The notes below the pieces were generated by a model, which worked only from the letters and a program-made list of their open reading frames with translations, was not told the origin of the DNA and did no database searches. Both the position numbers and the translations under genes were made by a program. This document shows positions 7,955-15,865 of a DNA stretch of 36,313 nucleotides, in pieces. Source of the stretch: an uncultured Alphaproteobacteria bacterium (GTDB lineage: Bacteria; Pseudomonadota; Alphaproteobacteria; Rs-D84); assembly GCA_934232895.1 (NCBI GenBank), contig CAKQGH010000009.1, forward strand, positions 1 to 36,313. The letters are read 5' to 3'. Within the stretch, counting starts at the first letter, position 1, and each line of letters opens with the position of its first letter.

Positions 7955-9724
7955 ATGAATTTAATAGATTCGGCGTTTTTGTGTCTGGATATCGGGTCGT
8001 GCGGCGTACGCGGCATGGCGCATCGTGTACGCGGTGCAAAAATCGTTAAATCTGCATTATTCAGCGTGGACAGTTTCGACACCGTATTCGCATTGCGGTC
8101 GGTAATTGACGAATTGGAACATCAAATTGGGTCACATTTTGACTCGGCCTATGTCACGGGAAATTTCGGACAATCTGTATTTGAAATGGTTGCCAAAAGC
8201 ACCGCGTGGGATGGCGAACACAAAATCACCCCCATGGACATCAGCCGCCAGATTTCACAAATCGCACACCCTGACGGATATTTTCCAATGCACATTGTTC
8301 CTCTGCGGTATGATGCACCATCGGCGCGCAACATAACATCGCCCATTGGTTATACCGACCGCGGGCTGATTTCGGCATTTGGTGCAATATTTTACCCGCG
8401 TGACCGAATGGAAACGGTAATGGCCAACCTGCGTCACGCACATATAAACAGCACCGGTTTCTTTGACCCACAATTTTTATTAAACGCCGCATTGCGCACG
8501 AAAAAGCAAACCGTTATGTTTATTGATTTGGGCGCGGAATTTTCATCGGCATCAATTTGGACCGACCGTGGTCCCGTGTGGCACACCAAAATCGCACACG
8601 GCGGCACAAAAATCACAACCGACATATCTGAAAAATTACACATCGATTTTGACGAGGCCGAACGTATAAAGCGCAATGTTGCATCCCTTTTTCCCAAGGA
8701 AATGGACCGCTTTACCCCGGCTGACAGCGCATACGAATTTTCCCGTGGCGATATAAACGATATTTTCTTGCCACACATGGTCGACATTTCGGCTGAAATA
8801 TCAAATTCGGCGCGGGTGGCAATTTCCAAATATCGTCCAATAAAAACAATTCTAACCGGCGGGGCGGCCGCCGCCGATGGCGCAACAGAATTTTTTGAAA
8901 ACGCGTTTTCCATTCCGACCGAAAATATGCACACCGATGCGATTGTTCGCGCCACATCATCATACATCTGGAATGCCGAGGCCCCACACCGCGGCGCATA
9001 TATGGCGCGCGCCGAACGGTGGCGCCGGCGTTGGTCACGCATTACATCGCTGTTTCATCATCGTGCGCCATCGCGCCCACAATTTATTCCAATTATGCCC
9101 AGCACACTGTGTTTTAATATGAACAGTTCATCAACATATTCGCTGTTTCGTGCCGGCGGAATTTCGATAATTCATGTCGATATTATGGATGGTTTTTATG
9201 TTGACCGTGTGGCGGGTGGAATTTCAGAATTAAAAATGATTCGCGCCCACACAAATGCACACCTGCATGTACATTTAATGACCGAAAGTCCATCTGTATG
9301 GGCGGCGGACGCAATTGCGGCGGGCGCCGATACAATAATTATGTCAACAAATACATCCGGCCTGCGCAATGCGGTACGCGGTGTTCGTGCCGCCGGGCGA
9401 CGCGCGGGCGTTGCAATAAATCCCGAAACATCGGTTGAAATATTAAAACCAATTCTGCGTGATTTGGACGAGGTTATGATTATGACCGTTCGCCCCGGTG
9501 CGGCGGGCCAAGAATTTCAAACAGATTGCTTGAAAAAAATATCTATATTGGCCGCCACACGCAAAAAGTATGGATTAAAATTCACCATATCTGTCGACGG
9601 TGGTGTGAATGATAAAACCGCGCAAATGTGTTGGAACGCCGGTGCTGATTTATTGGTCAGTGGTTCATACCTGGCACGCAGCCCTGATTTCCCGTTGGCT
9701 GTTCAAAGTTTGCTGAAAAAATAA
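7955..9724 (+). CDS. ftsA-rpe: FtsA fused in frame to ribulose-phosphate 3-epimerase
   Basis: One 589-aa frame. Residues 1-370 are FtsA, an actin-like protein tethering FtsZ to the membrane. Visible are phosphate motif LDIGS (11-15), a second phosphate motif FIDLGAEFSS (189-198), and the adenosine motif LTGGAA (300-305). A basic amphipathic helix (about 351-368, RWRRRWSRITSLF) is the usual C-terminal membrane-targeting end of FtsA. About ten residues later a (beta/alpha)8 epimerase begins: IMPSTLCFNMN, HVDIMDG (H407, D409), HVHLM (H440), GVAINPETS, TVRPGAAGQEF and ISVDGG (D548). The four metal/catalytic positions of RPE (H, D, H, D) are kept. The usual FHxE after the third strand is MSTN, and PGFGGQ is PGAAGQ. 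No stop, good ribosome site or frameshift sign separates the halves. ftsZ does not follow; a terminator does. RPE interconverts ribulose-5-P and xylulose-5-P. Whether the fused protein is cleaved or has an internal start near residue 381 is unknown. Confidence 0.88.
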   Translation: MNLIDSAFLCLDIGSCGVRGMAHRVRGAKIVKSALFSVDSFDTVFALRSVIDELEHQIGSHFDSAYVTGNFGQSVFEMVAKSTAWDGEHKITPMDISRQISQIAHPDGYFPMHIVPLRYDAPSARNITSPIGYTDRGLISAFGAIFYPRDRMETVMANLRHAHINSTGFFDPQFLLNAALRTKKQTVMFIDLGAEFSSASIWTDRGPVWHTKIAHGGTKITTDISEKLHIDFDEAERIKRNVASLFPKEMDRFTPADSAYEFSRGDINDIFLPHMVDISAEISNSARVAISKYRPIKTILTGGAAAADGATEFFENAFSIPTENMHTDAIVRATSSYIWNAEAPHRGAYMARAERWRRRWSRITSLFHHRAPSRPQFIPIMPSTLCFNMNSSSTYSLFRAGGISIIHVDIMDGFYVDRVAGGISELKMIRAHTNAHLHVHLMTESPSVWAADAIAAGADTIIMSTNTSGLRNAVRGVRAAGRRAGVAINPETSVEILKPILRDLDEVMIMTVRPGAAGQEFQTDCLKKISILAATRKKYGLKFTISVDGGVNDKTAQMCWNAGADLLVSGSYLARSPDFPLAVQSLLKK

Positions 9725-9726
9725 AC

Positions 9727-9756
9727 AAAACGCCGACAAATGTCGGCGTTTTGTTT
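9727..9756 (+). terminator. Terminator after ftsA-rpe
   Basis: A 12-bp palindrome AAAACGCCGACA / TGTCGGCGTTTT followed by GTTTTG. It closes the plus-strand ftsQ-ftsA unit. The symmetry could also serve transcripts arriving from tsaE on the minus strand. Confidence 0.85.
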
Positions 9757-9915
9757 TGAACACTGCATTTCATGAATTCTGACGAATCCATATAGGGATG
9801 TGGTTCGGGACTGTGCGAACAGTCCGTGCATGTGTTCGCGTTGTGAATGTTTTGCATCCACATCAACATTATGGCACAACACCGCAAAAACCGCCACAGG
9901 TGTGTTTTCCCAAAA

Positions 9916-10314
9916 TTATTTTATAACCAATTTTCGTCCCGCCCCATTTTCACTCAAATAAATATGAATTGTATCCGCCGGCAAAATATCCGATGCAATA
10001 TCGGGCCATTCTATCAATGTAATATCGTTCGCAATTGCATACGGCAACCCGATTTCGGTCAATTCCGACGCATCATTTATACGATACAAATCAAAATGTG
10101 ATATGCCATCATAGTTTTGCACAATCGTAAATGTTGGACTGGGCACGACCGTATCCGCCCCACGCAGCGTCTGAATTATCGTGCGGGCAATTTCACTTTT
10201 GCCCATGCCCAGGTCACCGTGCAATGCAACGCATACCGACGCATGCAGTGTGCCCGCAAATTCCCGCGCCCACGCGCGCGTTTCATCCACATTGTTCAAC
10301 AAATATTCTTTCAT
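9916..10314 (-). CDS. tsaE: tRNA threonylcarbamoyladenosine biosynthesis ATPase TsaE
   Basis: A 132-aa protein, the normal TsaE size. The P-loop is GDLGMGKS (residues 33-40), followed by PSPTFTIVQNY and HFDLYRI, all hallmarks of the family. TsaE energises the TsaB-TsaD complex that makes t6A37 on ANN-reading tRNAs. Its ATG overlaps the DUF559 stop by 4 nt (ATGA), so translation is probably coupled. It is the last gene of the uvrB operon; 160 bp separate it from the ftsA-rpe terminator. Confidence 0.94.
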   Translation of the reverse strand: MKEYLLNNVDETRAWAREFAGTLHASVCVALHGDLGMGKSEIARTIIQTLRGADTVVPSPTFTIVQNYDGISHFDLYRINDASELTEIGLPYAIANDITLIEWPDIASDILPADTIHIYLSENGAGRKLVIK

Positions 10315-10868
10315 TGTGTTTCCTGTAAAATATTTTTTAACAATTCTGCCACAGATGATGGATTTTTCAACACATCTTTTGCGGATATATGAATTATTCT
10401 CAGTCCCAAATTTTGTAAATATTTTTGACGCGTGGCATCATGTTGCTCTTTTAACTCGTGCGTCTTGTCATCAATTTCTATGACTGTTTTTATTTTTACA
10501 CAAAAGAAATCAACGATGTAATTACCAATAACTTTTTGCCTGTCAAAATCCAGACCATTTATTTTCTTTGATTTAATTTCACGCCACAGCAATGCCTCTG
10601 GCAAACTGTGTGATTTTCGTAATTCCTTGGCACGCACAATCAAATTTTTGTTATACGGTAAATTAAATGAAACAACAGACTTGCTGACAAGACCACCTCC
10701 CCCTGCGGGTACTCCTCCACAGGAGGAGAACTTGGTCCGCAACGGGAACGCGGCAAGTTCCCCTCCACCGGGTCCCGCAAAATCGTTAGATTTTGTGGGT
10801 GGTTCCATGGAGGGGTGGCCAACGGCCGGGGTGGTCTTTTCTTTTAATATTTCTACCTTTGCACTCAT
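10311..10868 (-). CDS. DUF559 endonuclease-like protein with palindrome-rich N-terminus
   Basis: 185 aa. Residues about 68-180 form a DUF559 (Vsr/PD-(D/E)xK-like) domain: FNLPYNKNLIVRAKELRK, LPEALLWREIK, IGNYIVDFFC, TVIEIDDKTHE, then a C-terminal YLQNLGLRIIHISAKDVLKN. The preceding 60 or so residues are Gly/Pro-rich (PGGGELAAFPL; PAGGGGLVSK) and are encoded by GC-rich DNA full of inverted repeats (see 10685-10840). Similar low-complexity leaders are common on DUF559 proteins in other bacteria. The gene fits between uvrB and tsaE with ATGA overlaps on both sides. DUF559 proteins are of uncertain function and often look horizontally spread. Catalysis is inferred only from the fold. Confidence 0.8.
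   Translation of the reverse strand: MSAKVEILKEKTTPAVGHPSMEPPTKSNDFAGPGGGELAAFPLRTKFSSCGGVPAGGGGLVSKSVVSFNLPYNKNLIVRAKELRKSHSLPEALLWREIKSKKINGLDFDRQKVIGNYIVDFFCVKIKTVIEIDDKTHELKEQHDATRQKYLQNLGLRIIHISAKDVLKNPSSVAELLKNILQETQ
10685..10840 (-). repeat. Inverted-repeat-rich GC island inside the DUF559 gene
   Basis: The edges carry AAGACCACC-type ends: on the plus strand ACAAGACCACC near 10686 and GGTGGTCTT near 10831, inverted to each other. Inside is a perfect CTCCTCC-ACA-GGAGGAG hairpin (about 10711-10727). Base use is much richer in G and C than the flanking DUF559 core. It may be a small palindromic element or the hallmark leader of DUF559 genes. Confidence 0.6.
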
Positions 10869-12877
10869 TCCACCAATAACAAGTCGTCTTCCAGTTTATG
10901 GATTGCGTCACGCAATTCGGCCGCGTCTTCGAATTCCAGGTTTTCCGCCGCCGTGCGCATTTTCTTGGTCAAATCCTTTATCTGTTTGCGGATACTGTCC
11001 GCGTCCATAACGCCGCCCGATTTATCATATACAAACCGCCGCGCCTTGTCCGTTTTTTCTTGCTTGTCGCCAACCTCGGCAAATATTGCCTTGGACACAG
11101 TGGTCGGGGTAATGCCGTGCGCGGTGTTATATGCCATCTGCTTTTCCCGACGACGCGTCGTTTCGGTCAGTGCCGCGTTCATTGAATCTGTCATTTTATC
11201 GGCATACAGAATCACACGCCCATTTGCATTACGCGCCGCACGACCAATGGTCTGAATCAGTGAACGCGTTGAACGCAAGAATCCTTCTTTATCCGCATCC
11301 ATAATCGCAACCAATTCGCATTCTGGAACGTCCAACCCCTCGCGCAGCAAGTTGATACCAACCAACACATCATATTTACCCAATCGCAAATCACGCAGCA
11401 ATTCAATACGTTCCAGCGTTTCAATATCACTGTGCAGGTATCGCGCACGCACGCCATTTTCGTTCAGGTAATCTGTTAACTGTTCCGCCATTTTCTTGGT
11501 CAGTGTTGTCACCAACACACGCCCCGATGTTTTCTTTATCTGGTCCAATAAATCATCAACCTGGTTTGCCGTCGGGCGCACATCACAAACTGGGTCCAGC
11601 AGACCTGTTGGACGAATAACCTGCTCGGCCACAATTCCACCAGATTGATTCATTTCCCATTCCGCCGGCGTTGCCGATACAAATATCGTTTGCGGACGCA
11701 ATGCATCCCATTCATCAAATGTCAGTGGTCGGTTATCAATACACGCGGGCAAACGAAAACCATATTGCGACAATGTTTCCTTGCGCGCACGGTCACCACG
11801 CGACATGGCAGAGATTTGTGGCACGGTCACATGACTTTCATCAATAAACAAAACGGCATCACGCGGCAAATATTCAAACAGTGTTGGTGGCGGCATACCC
11901 GGCGCACGCCCCGACAGATATCGCGAATAGTTTTCAATCCCGCGGCATGTCCCGGTCGATTCCATCATTTCAATATCAAAATTCACACGCTCGCGCAGAC
12001 GTTGTTCTTCGATATACTTCATATTTTCATGAAAGTATTTTAACCGTTCATCCAAATCTGTTCTGATTTGGCCGATTGCCTGTAAAACACTGGGCATTGG
12101 GGTCGCATAGTGCGTATTTGGGTAAATCGCAATTCGGTCCAATTTATGCAACTTGGCCCCGGTCAGGGTATCAAATTCCCAAATATCTTCGATTTCATCG
12201 CCCCAGAACGACAGTTTCCACGCACGATCCTGGGAATGCGATGGGAACACGTCCAGCGTGTCGCCACGCACGCGAAAGTCCCCACGTTCAAACGCGACAT
12301 CATTGCGTTTATATTGAATATCAACCAGCGCATGCATAACGTCCGCCTGGCCAATTTTATCCCCCGCATGCAGGACCAGTTTCATCCCCGAATACTGTTC
12401 CGGGGACCCCATACCGTAAATAGATGACACCGACGACACAACAATAACATCGCGTTCTTCCAACATGGCACGCGTCGCACTGTGCCGCATACGGTCCAGT
12501 TGTTCGTTGATAGACGCATCCTTGTCAATATATGTGTCGGTGGTGGGCATATATGCCTCGGGCTGGTAATAATCATAATACGACACAAAATATTCAACAT
12601 GATTATGCGGGAAAAAAGATTTCATTTCCGTATACAATTGCGCCGCCAAGATTTTATTCGGTGCCATAATCAATGCCGGCCGCGACAATTCTGCAATTAC
12701 ATTGGCCATGGTAAATGTTTTACCCGACCCCGTCACCCCCAGTAAAACCTGGGACCGACGGCCATCACGAACACCCGCCACCAATTCAGATATGGCCGCG
12801 GGCTGGTCCCCCATGGGGGCATAATTGCTTTCCAGTGAAAATATACTTTTTTTGTTCACACGATTATTGTAATTCAT
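10865..12877 (-). CDS. uvrB: UvrABC excision repair helicase subunit UvrB
   Basis: 670 aa from the ATG at 12877. The frame is open for 55 more codons upstream, but that extension crosses the divergent gene and is not UvrB-like. Walker A is GVTGSGKTFTMANV near residue 45. The damage-probing beta-hairpin region reads YYDYYQPEAYMP, and the helicase DEXX motif is DESH. Motif VI is QTIGRAARN, and a C-terminal UVR domain (about 630-665, AENLEFEDAAELRD) binds UvrC. UvrB verifies lesions delivered by UvrA and recruits UvrC. It heads an operon with DUF559 and tsaE. The 28-bp gap to the divergent AsmA gene leaves little room for a promoter, and no good ribosome site precedes the ATG; a GTG six codons in is an alternative. 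Confidence 0.96.
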   Translation of the reverse strand: MNYNNRVNKKSIFSLESNYAPMGDQPAAISELVAGVRDGRRSQVLLGVTGSGKTFTMANVIAELSRPALIMAPNKILAAQLYTEMKSFFPHNHVEYFVSYYDYYQPEAYMPTTDTYIDKDASINEQLDRMRHSATRAMLEERDVIVVSSVSSIYGMGSPEQYSGMKLVLHAGDKIGQADVMHALVDIQYKRNDVAFERGDFRVRGDTLDVFPSHSQDRAWKLSFWGDEIEDIWEFDTLTGAKLHKLDRIAIYPNTHYATPMPSVLQAIGQIRTDLDERLKYFHENMKYIEEQRLRERVNFDIEMMESTGTCRGIENYSRYLSGRAPGMPPPTLFEYLPRDAVLFIDESHVTVPQISAMSRGDRARKETLSQYGFRLPACIDNRPLTFDEWDALRPQTIFVSATPAEWEMNQSGGIVAEQVIRPTGLLDPVCDVRPTANQVDDLLDQIKKTSGRVLVTTLTKKMAEQLTDYLNENGVRARYLHSDIETLERIELLRDLRLGKYDVLVGINLLREGLDVPECELVAIMDADKEGFLRSTRSLIQTIGRAARNANGRVILYADKMTDSMNAALTETTRRREKQMAYNTAHGITPTTVSKAIFAEVGDKQEKTDKARRFVYDKSGGVMDADSIRKQIKDLTKKMRTAAENLEFEDAAELRDAIHKLEDDLLLVE

Positions 12878-12883
12878 TATAAT
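12855..12883 (+). promoter_or_regulatory. Promoter of AsmA-family gene
   Basis: TTCACA (12855-12860), 17 bp, TATAAT (12878-12883), then a leader of about 16 nt with the ribosome site GAGAG before ATG at 12906. The -10 lies over the start of divergent uvrB, and ATTATAAT is itself a palindrome. Confidence 0.55.
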
Positions 12884-12905
12884 CAAATTACAAGGGCAGA
12901 GAGAA

Positions 12906-15380
12906 ATGGCATTAAAACCCAGATATAAACGCAGAATCATTTGGGCCGGCGTATCAATTTTTACGATTACGGCATTGGCCGTCATTGTCGTGCCGCCGAT
13001 GATAACCCTGGATGGGATAAAGCCACAAATAATAAATGCCATATCCGAACAAACGGGTCAAACCGCCGAAATATCGGGCGATATTCATTTCAGTTTACTG
13101 GGACGTGCAACAATTGTTGCACACGATGTCACGGTGCCAATTGGCCACATAGATTCATTGATATTTACCATACCGTTATCAAAAATATTCAATATTTCTG
13201 GCGCACAAATTGGTGGTGATATTGCGATTTATGGTGCCAATTTAAAAATAGATTCATTGGCGACGCCCGATTTTGACCACAATATTGATATATATAATTC
13301 AACCGTTTGGTTTCATAACAAAAACTATGAAATTGTGCGCGCTAAATTGACCGATGGAACATTGTCTGGCACGGTTCGCACCAACGACCATAAATACGAT
13401 TTGAATTTTGATGGCGACCAATTTTCAATTCGAAACTATGAAAACAAATTAAACATAAACGGACAATTGTTTTCCGATGGTACGGCCGCCGGCACATTGG
13501 AAATCCAGGCCCCAGATATAAACGAATGGTTTGATTTTTCATATCCCCGCATAAACAAGGTAATTTCATTATCTATGAATTTCGCATGGGATGGTGAATA
13601 CGGTTTTGATTTTTCAAATATAAAATCCGATGATTTTACTGGCAACATAAAACTGTACCCGAATGGCGACCGTGATATTGAATTAAAATCAGACAATATG
13701 GATTTTGATTTTTCATTTTTGACCAATCCGACCAAGATTTCAAAACGCACGACGCTTGATTTGGATTTTTACGGCAAAATGAAATTTATGTCGCACGAAT
13801 TTTCACATCTGCGCGTCAATGCCGTGGCCGATTCCAATATGTTGCAAATTGCAAACATTATGGCCGACAACATTGCAATTACCGGTGGCACGATTGACAA
13901 AGATGGCGCACACGATATTACGATAACCCTGCCGGTCGATGGCGTGCCATCGATGTGTCTGTTTTATGGTACACCACAAAAATGGGGATGCCACGAATTT
14001 TCATACGGCAATATGCACGGCAGTTTGTCTGTTGATGGCGATAATTTCACCGTGTTTGTCGGGGCCGATACCGATATGCCATCGCGCGATAAACTGATGC
14101 ACGCCGCCGCGCGTTTGGGGCGCCGTGGTGAATTAAATTTCCAATTCAAAAACATTGGTGGCACATATTACATAGATAATGCGTCCACGCGCACATCTTA
14201 TACATTTGCAAACGACAAAACATTGCGTTGGGCAAATCCAAAATTTAAATTTTTACCATCGTTTATGCTGGATGCACGCGGTGATGTCGCTTGGAACGGC
14301 AAACAATTTGAATTTACACCATACACCGGCGATTGGAAAATATCTATGGACGATAAAACATTTCGTCTGACCGGCGTCGGCTTCAAGGCATTATTACCAG
14401 ACATCGATTTACAATCGATCAATGATTTTGAATACAGTGTGACCGGCACATACAATGGCACGAACCTATCAAATATGGAAATTATTATTGCCGGGCATAA
14501 ATTTACCGGAACGGTCAGTGGCCGCAACATAACATTGCACACAAATGTGTTGAATATTGATTCTTTTGCAAACCAAAACTATGTTGATAATTATTCGGAC
14601 CTGGAATTTTTAACCGCGGCGCCAATTACCATACCGTTTGAATTGCCAGTAAATATTTCATTGTCGGCGGACGCCATGATATACAACGGCAACGAATTCA
14701 AAAATCTGGTCTATGCGTTGAAATCCGGCATCCAGACATTTTCCATCACCGATGCGGCTCGTGGAAATTTATTGGCCACATTTACAAAAAACGATGCGCA
14801 TTATGATATTTCTGCGCAATTAAATAAATTTGTAATTGATGGAAATTTGCTGTCGTCGGCAATGCCAATAAATATTCGTGATACAATGATTACGGGCGAC
14901 ATAAATATGACAACAAACGGCCACATTGCACACGACATATATTACAACCTGGCCGGCGATATGGATTTATCATTTGATGGCGGATACATTGTTGGATTGG
15001 GCTTTGATAATTTCTATGCATCGACCGCTAAAATCACAACATTTAATGCCGAATATGCATTGGCGGGGGCATTGACCAGCGGCGAAACAACAATTAAAAA
15101 GATGCACATTATCGGCAAATATGAAAACGGCAATTTCATCACCGCACGACCACTGACATTGCAAATGCGCCATGTTGATGCAATTGGTGAATTTGAAATA
15201 ACCGATGGTCACATGATGGCATTGTTGAATTTAACCATGCGCGGGACATCACCCGCCCCGGCACCAATGCGTCTGTCGATTTTACCAGACGGCACGCGCA
15301 ATTATTCATTCACCGAAATTATGAATAATTTTGACCCCAGTTTCCTGCGTGATTTTGTAAAAACACATAACAAGTTTTAA
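12906..15380 (+). CDS. AsmA-family envelope protein
   Basis: An 824-aa protein with one N-terminal membrane helix (about residues 11-33), followed by TLDGIKPQIINAISEQTGQTAEISGDIHFSLL-type AsmA sequence (about 34-66). The long body is rich in beta strands and Asn/Asp/Gly (repeat-beta-groove-like). The C-terminal AsmA_2-like region (about 660-810) includes SFDGGYIVGLGFDNFY and a GEFEITDG strand. AsmA-like proteins are anchored in the inner membrane, span the periplasm and are linked to phospholipid transport to the outer membrane. The start is supported by GAGAG. The stop overlaps the next minus-strand gene by 4 nt (convergent). The exact subfamily (AsmA, TamB-like, YhjG) cannot be set. Confidence 0.85.
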   Translation: MALKPRYKRRIIWAGVSIFTITALAVIVVPPMITLDGIKPQIINAISEQTGQTAEISGDIHFSLLGRATIVAHDVTVPIGHIDSLIFTIPLSKIFNISGAQIGGDIAIYGANLKIDSLATPDFDHNIDIYNSTVWFHNKNYEIVRAKLTDGTLSGTVRTNDHKYDLNFDGDQFSIRNYENKLNINGQLFSDGTAAGTLEIQAPDINEWFDFSYPRINKVISLSMNFAWDGEYGFDFSNIKSDDFTGNIKLYPNGDRDIELKSDNMDFDFSFLTNPTKISKRTTLDLDFYGKMKFMSHEFSHLRVNAVADSNMLQIANIMADNIAITGGTIDKDGAHDITITLPVDGVPSMCLFYGTPQKWGCHEFSYGNMHGSLSVDGDNFTVFVGADTDMPSRDKLMHAAARLGRRGELNFQFKNIGGTYYIDNASTRTSYTFANDKTLRWANPKFKFLPSFMLDARGDVAWNGKQFEFTPYTGDWKISMDDKTFRLTGVGFKALLPDIDLQSINDFEYSVTGTYNGTNLSNMEIIIAGHKFTGTVSGRNITLHTNVLNIDSFANQNYVDNYSDLEFLTAAPITIPFELPVNISLSADAMIYNGNEFKNLVYALKSGIQTFSITDAARGNLLATFTKNDAHYDISAQLNKFVIDGNLLSSAMPINIRDTMITGDINMTTNGHIAHDIYYNLAGDMDLSFDGGYIVGLGFDNFYASTAKITTFNAEYALAGALTSGETTIKKMHIIGKYENGNFITARPLTLQMRHVDAIGEFEITDGHMMALLNLTMRGTSPAPAPMRLSILPDGTRNYSFTEIMNNFDPSFLRDFVKTHNKF

Positions 15381-15748
15381 TAACTTTTGTTGTGAATTGC
15401 GCGCCGCGCAACAAATGCAGACACGGCGTTTCCATCTTTGTCCGCCCAATATTTATATTGTCCAATTCGAACACAATGGTACCCACCCGACATAAATTTC
15501 ACATGACGCGCCGCATGCAACAATATTTTATCGCGTCCAATTAAATCGACACTTTGCCCAAACAGTATTTTATAAATCGCGTTGCGAAAACCACTGTACC
15601 CGGTTGTACGCGGCGCATATAAAACGCCCCCGCGTTTAACCAACCCCGACACATCATATTTGTGGCAATTTTCCCGCAACACGGCCGTCTGGTATTCATT
15701 CAGTCCCAGTGAATTTGCCAGTTTATCAACATCAGGTATTCGACGCAT
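15377..15748 (-). CDS. Hypothetical protein, convergent with the AsmA gene
   Basis: 123 aa from the ATG at 15748, which has AGGGATG close upstream; the frame extends eight codons to a TTG. A basic, soluble protein with no signal peptide. It opens with a helical part that could be a small helix-turn-helix (DVDKLANSLGLNEYQTAVLREN). A Tyr/Trp/Gly section follows (RIGQYKYWADKDG). No family was recognised. A TATAAT (minus strand, near 15775-15780) precedes it. Downstream, it overlaps the end of the AsmA gene. Confidence 0.65.
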   Translation of the reverse strand: MRRIPDVDKLANSLGLNEYQTAVLRENCHKYDVSGLVKRGGVLYAPRTTGYSGFRNAIYKILFGQSVDLIGRDKILLHAARHVKFMSGGYHCVRIGQYKYWADKDGNAVSAFVARRAIHNKSY

Positions 15749-15826
15749 TTTTTCATCCCTATGAATTTGCAATGATTATATATTCACATTTGTCAAATTT
15801 TAATAGGTTTGATTTCATACAAAAAA

Positions 15827-15847
15827 TCAGCCCGCATTGCGGGCTGA
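15827..15847 (-). terminator. Terminator of aspS
   Basis: The hairpin TCAGCCCGC / GCGGGCTGA (plus-strand 15827-15835 and 15839-15847) is followed on the minus strand by TTTTTTG. It lies 19 nt after the aspS stop. Confidence 0.88.
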
Positions 15848-15865
15848 ATAAACATAAACAAATGT

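Noticed and set aside
9085..9724. Separate rpe gene with an internal start at the ATG near residue 381
   Set aside because: No ribosome site precedes that ATG and the frame is continuous with FtsA; internal initiation stays possible but unsupported.
12878..13042. Upstream extension of uvrB
   Set aside because: The added residues are not UvrB-like and lie across the divergent AsmA start.
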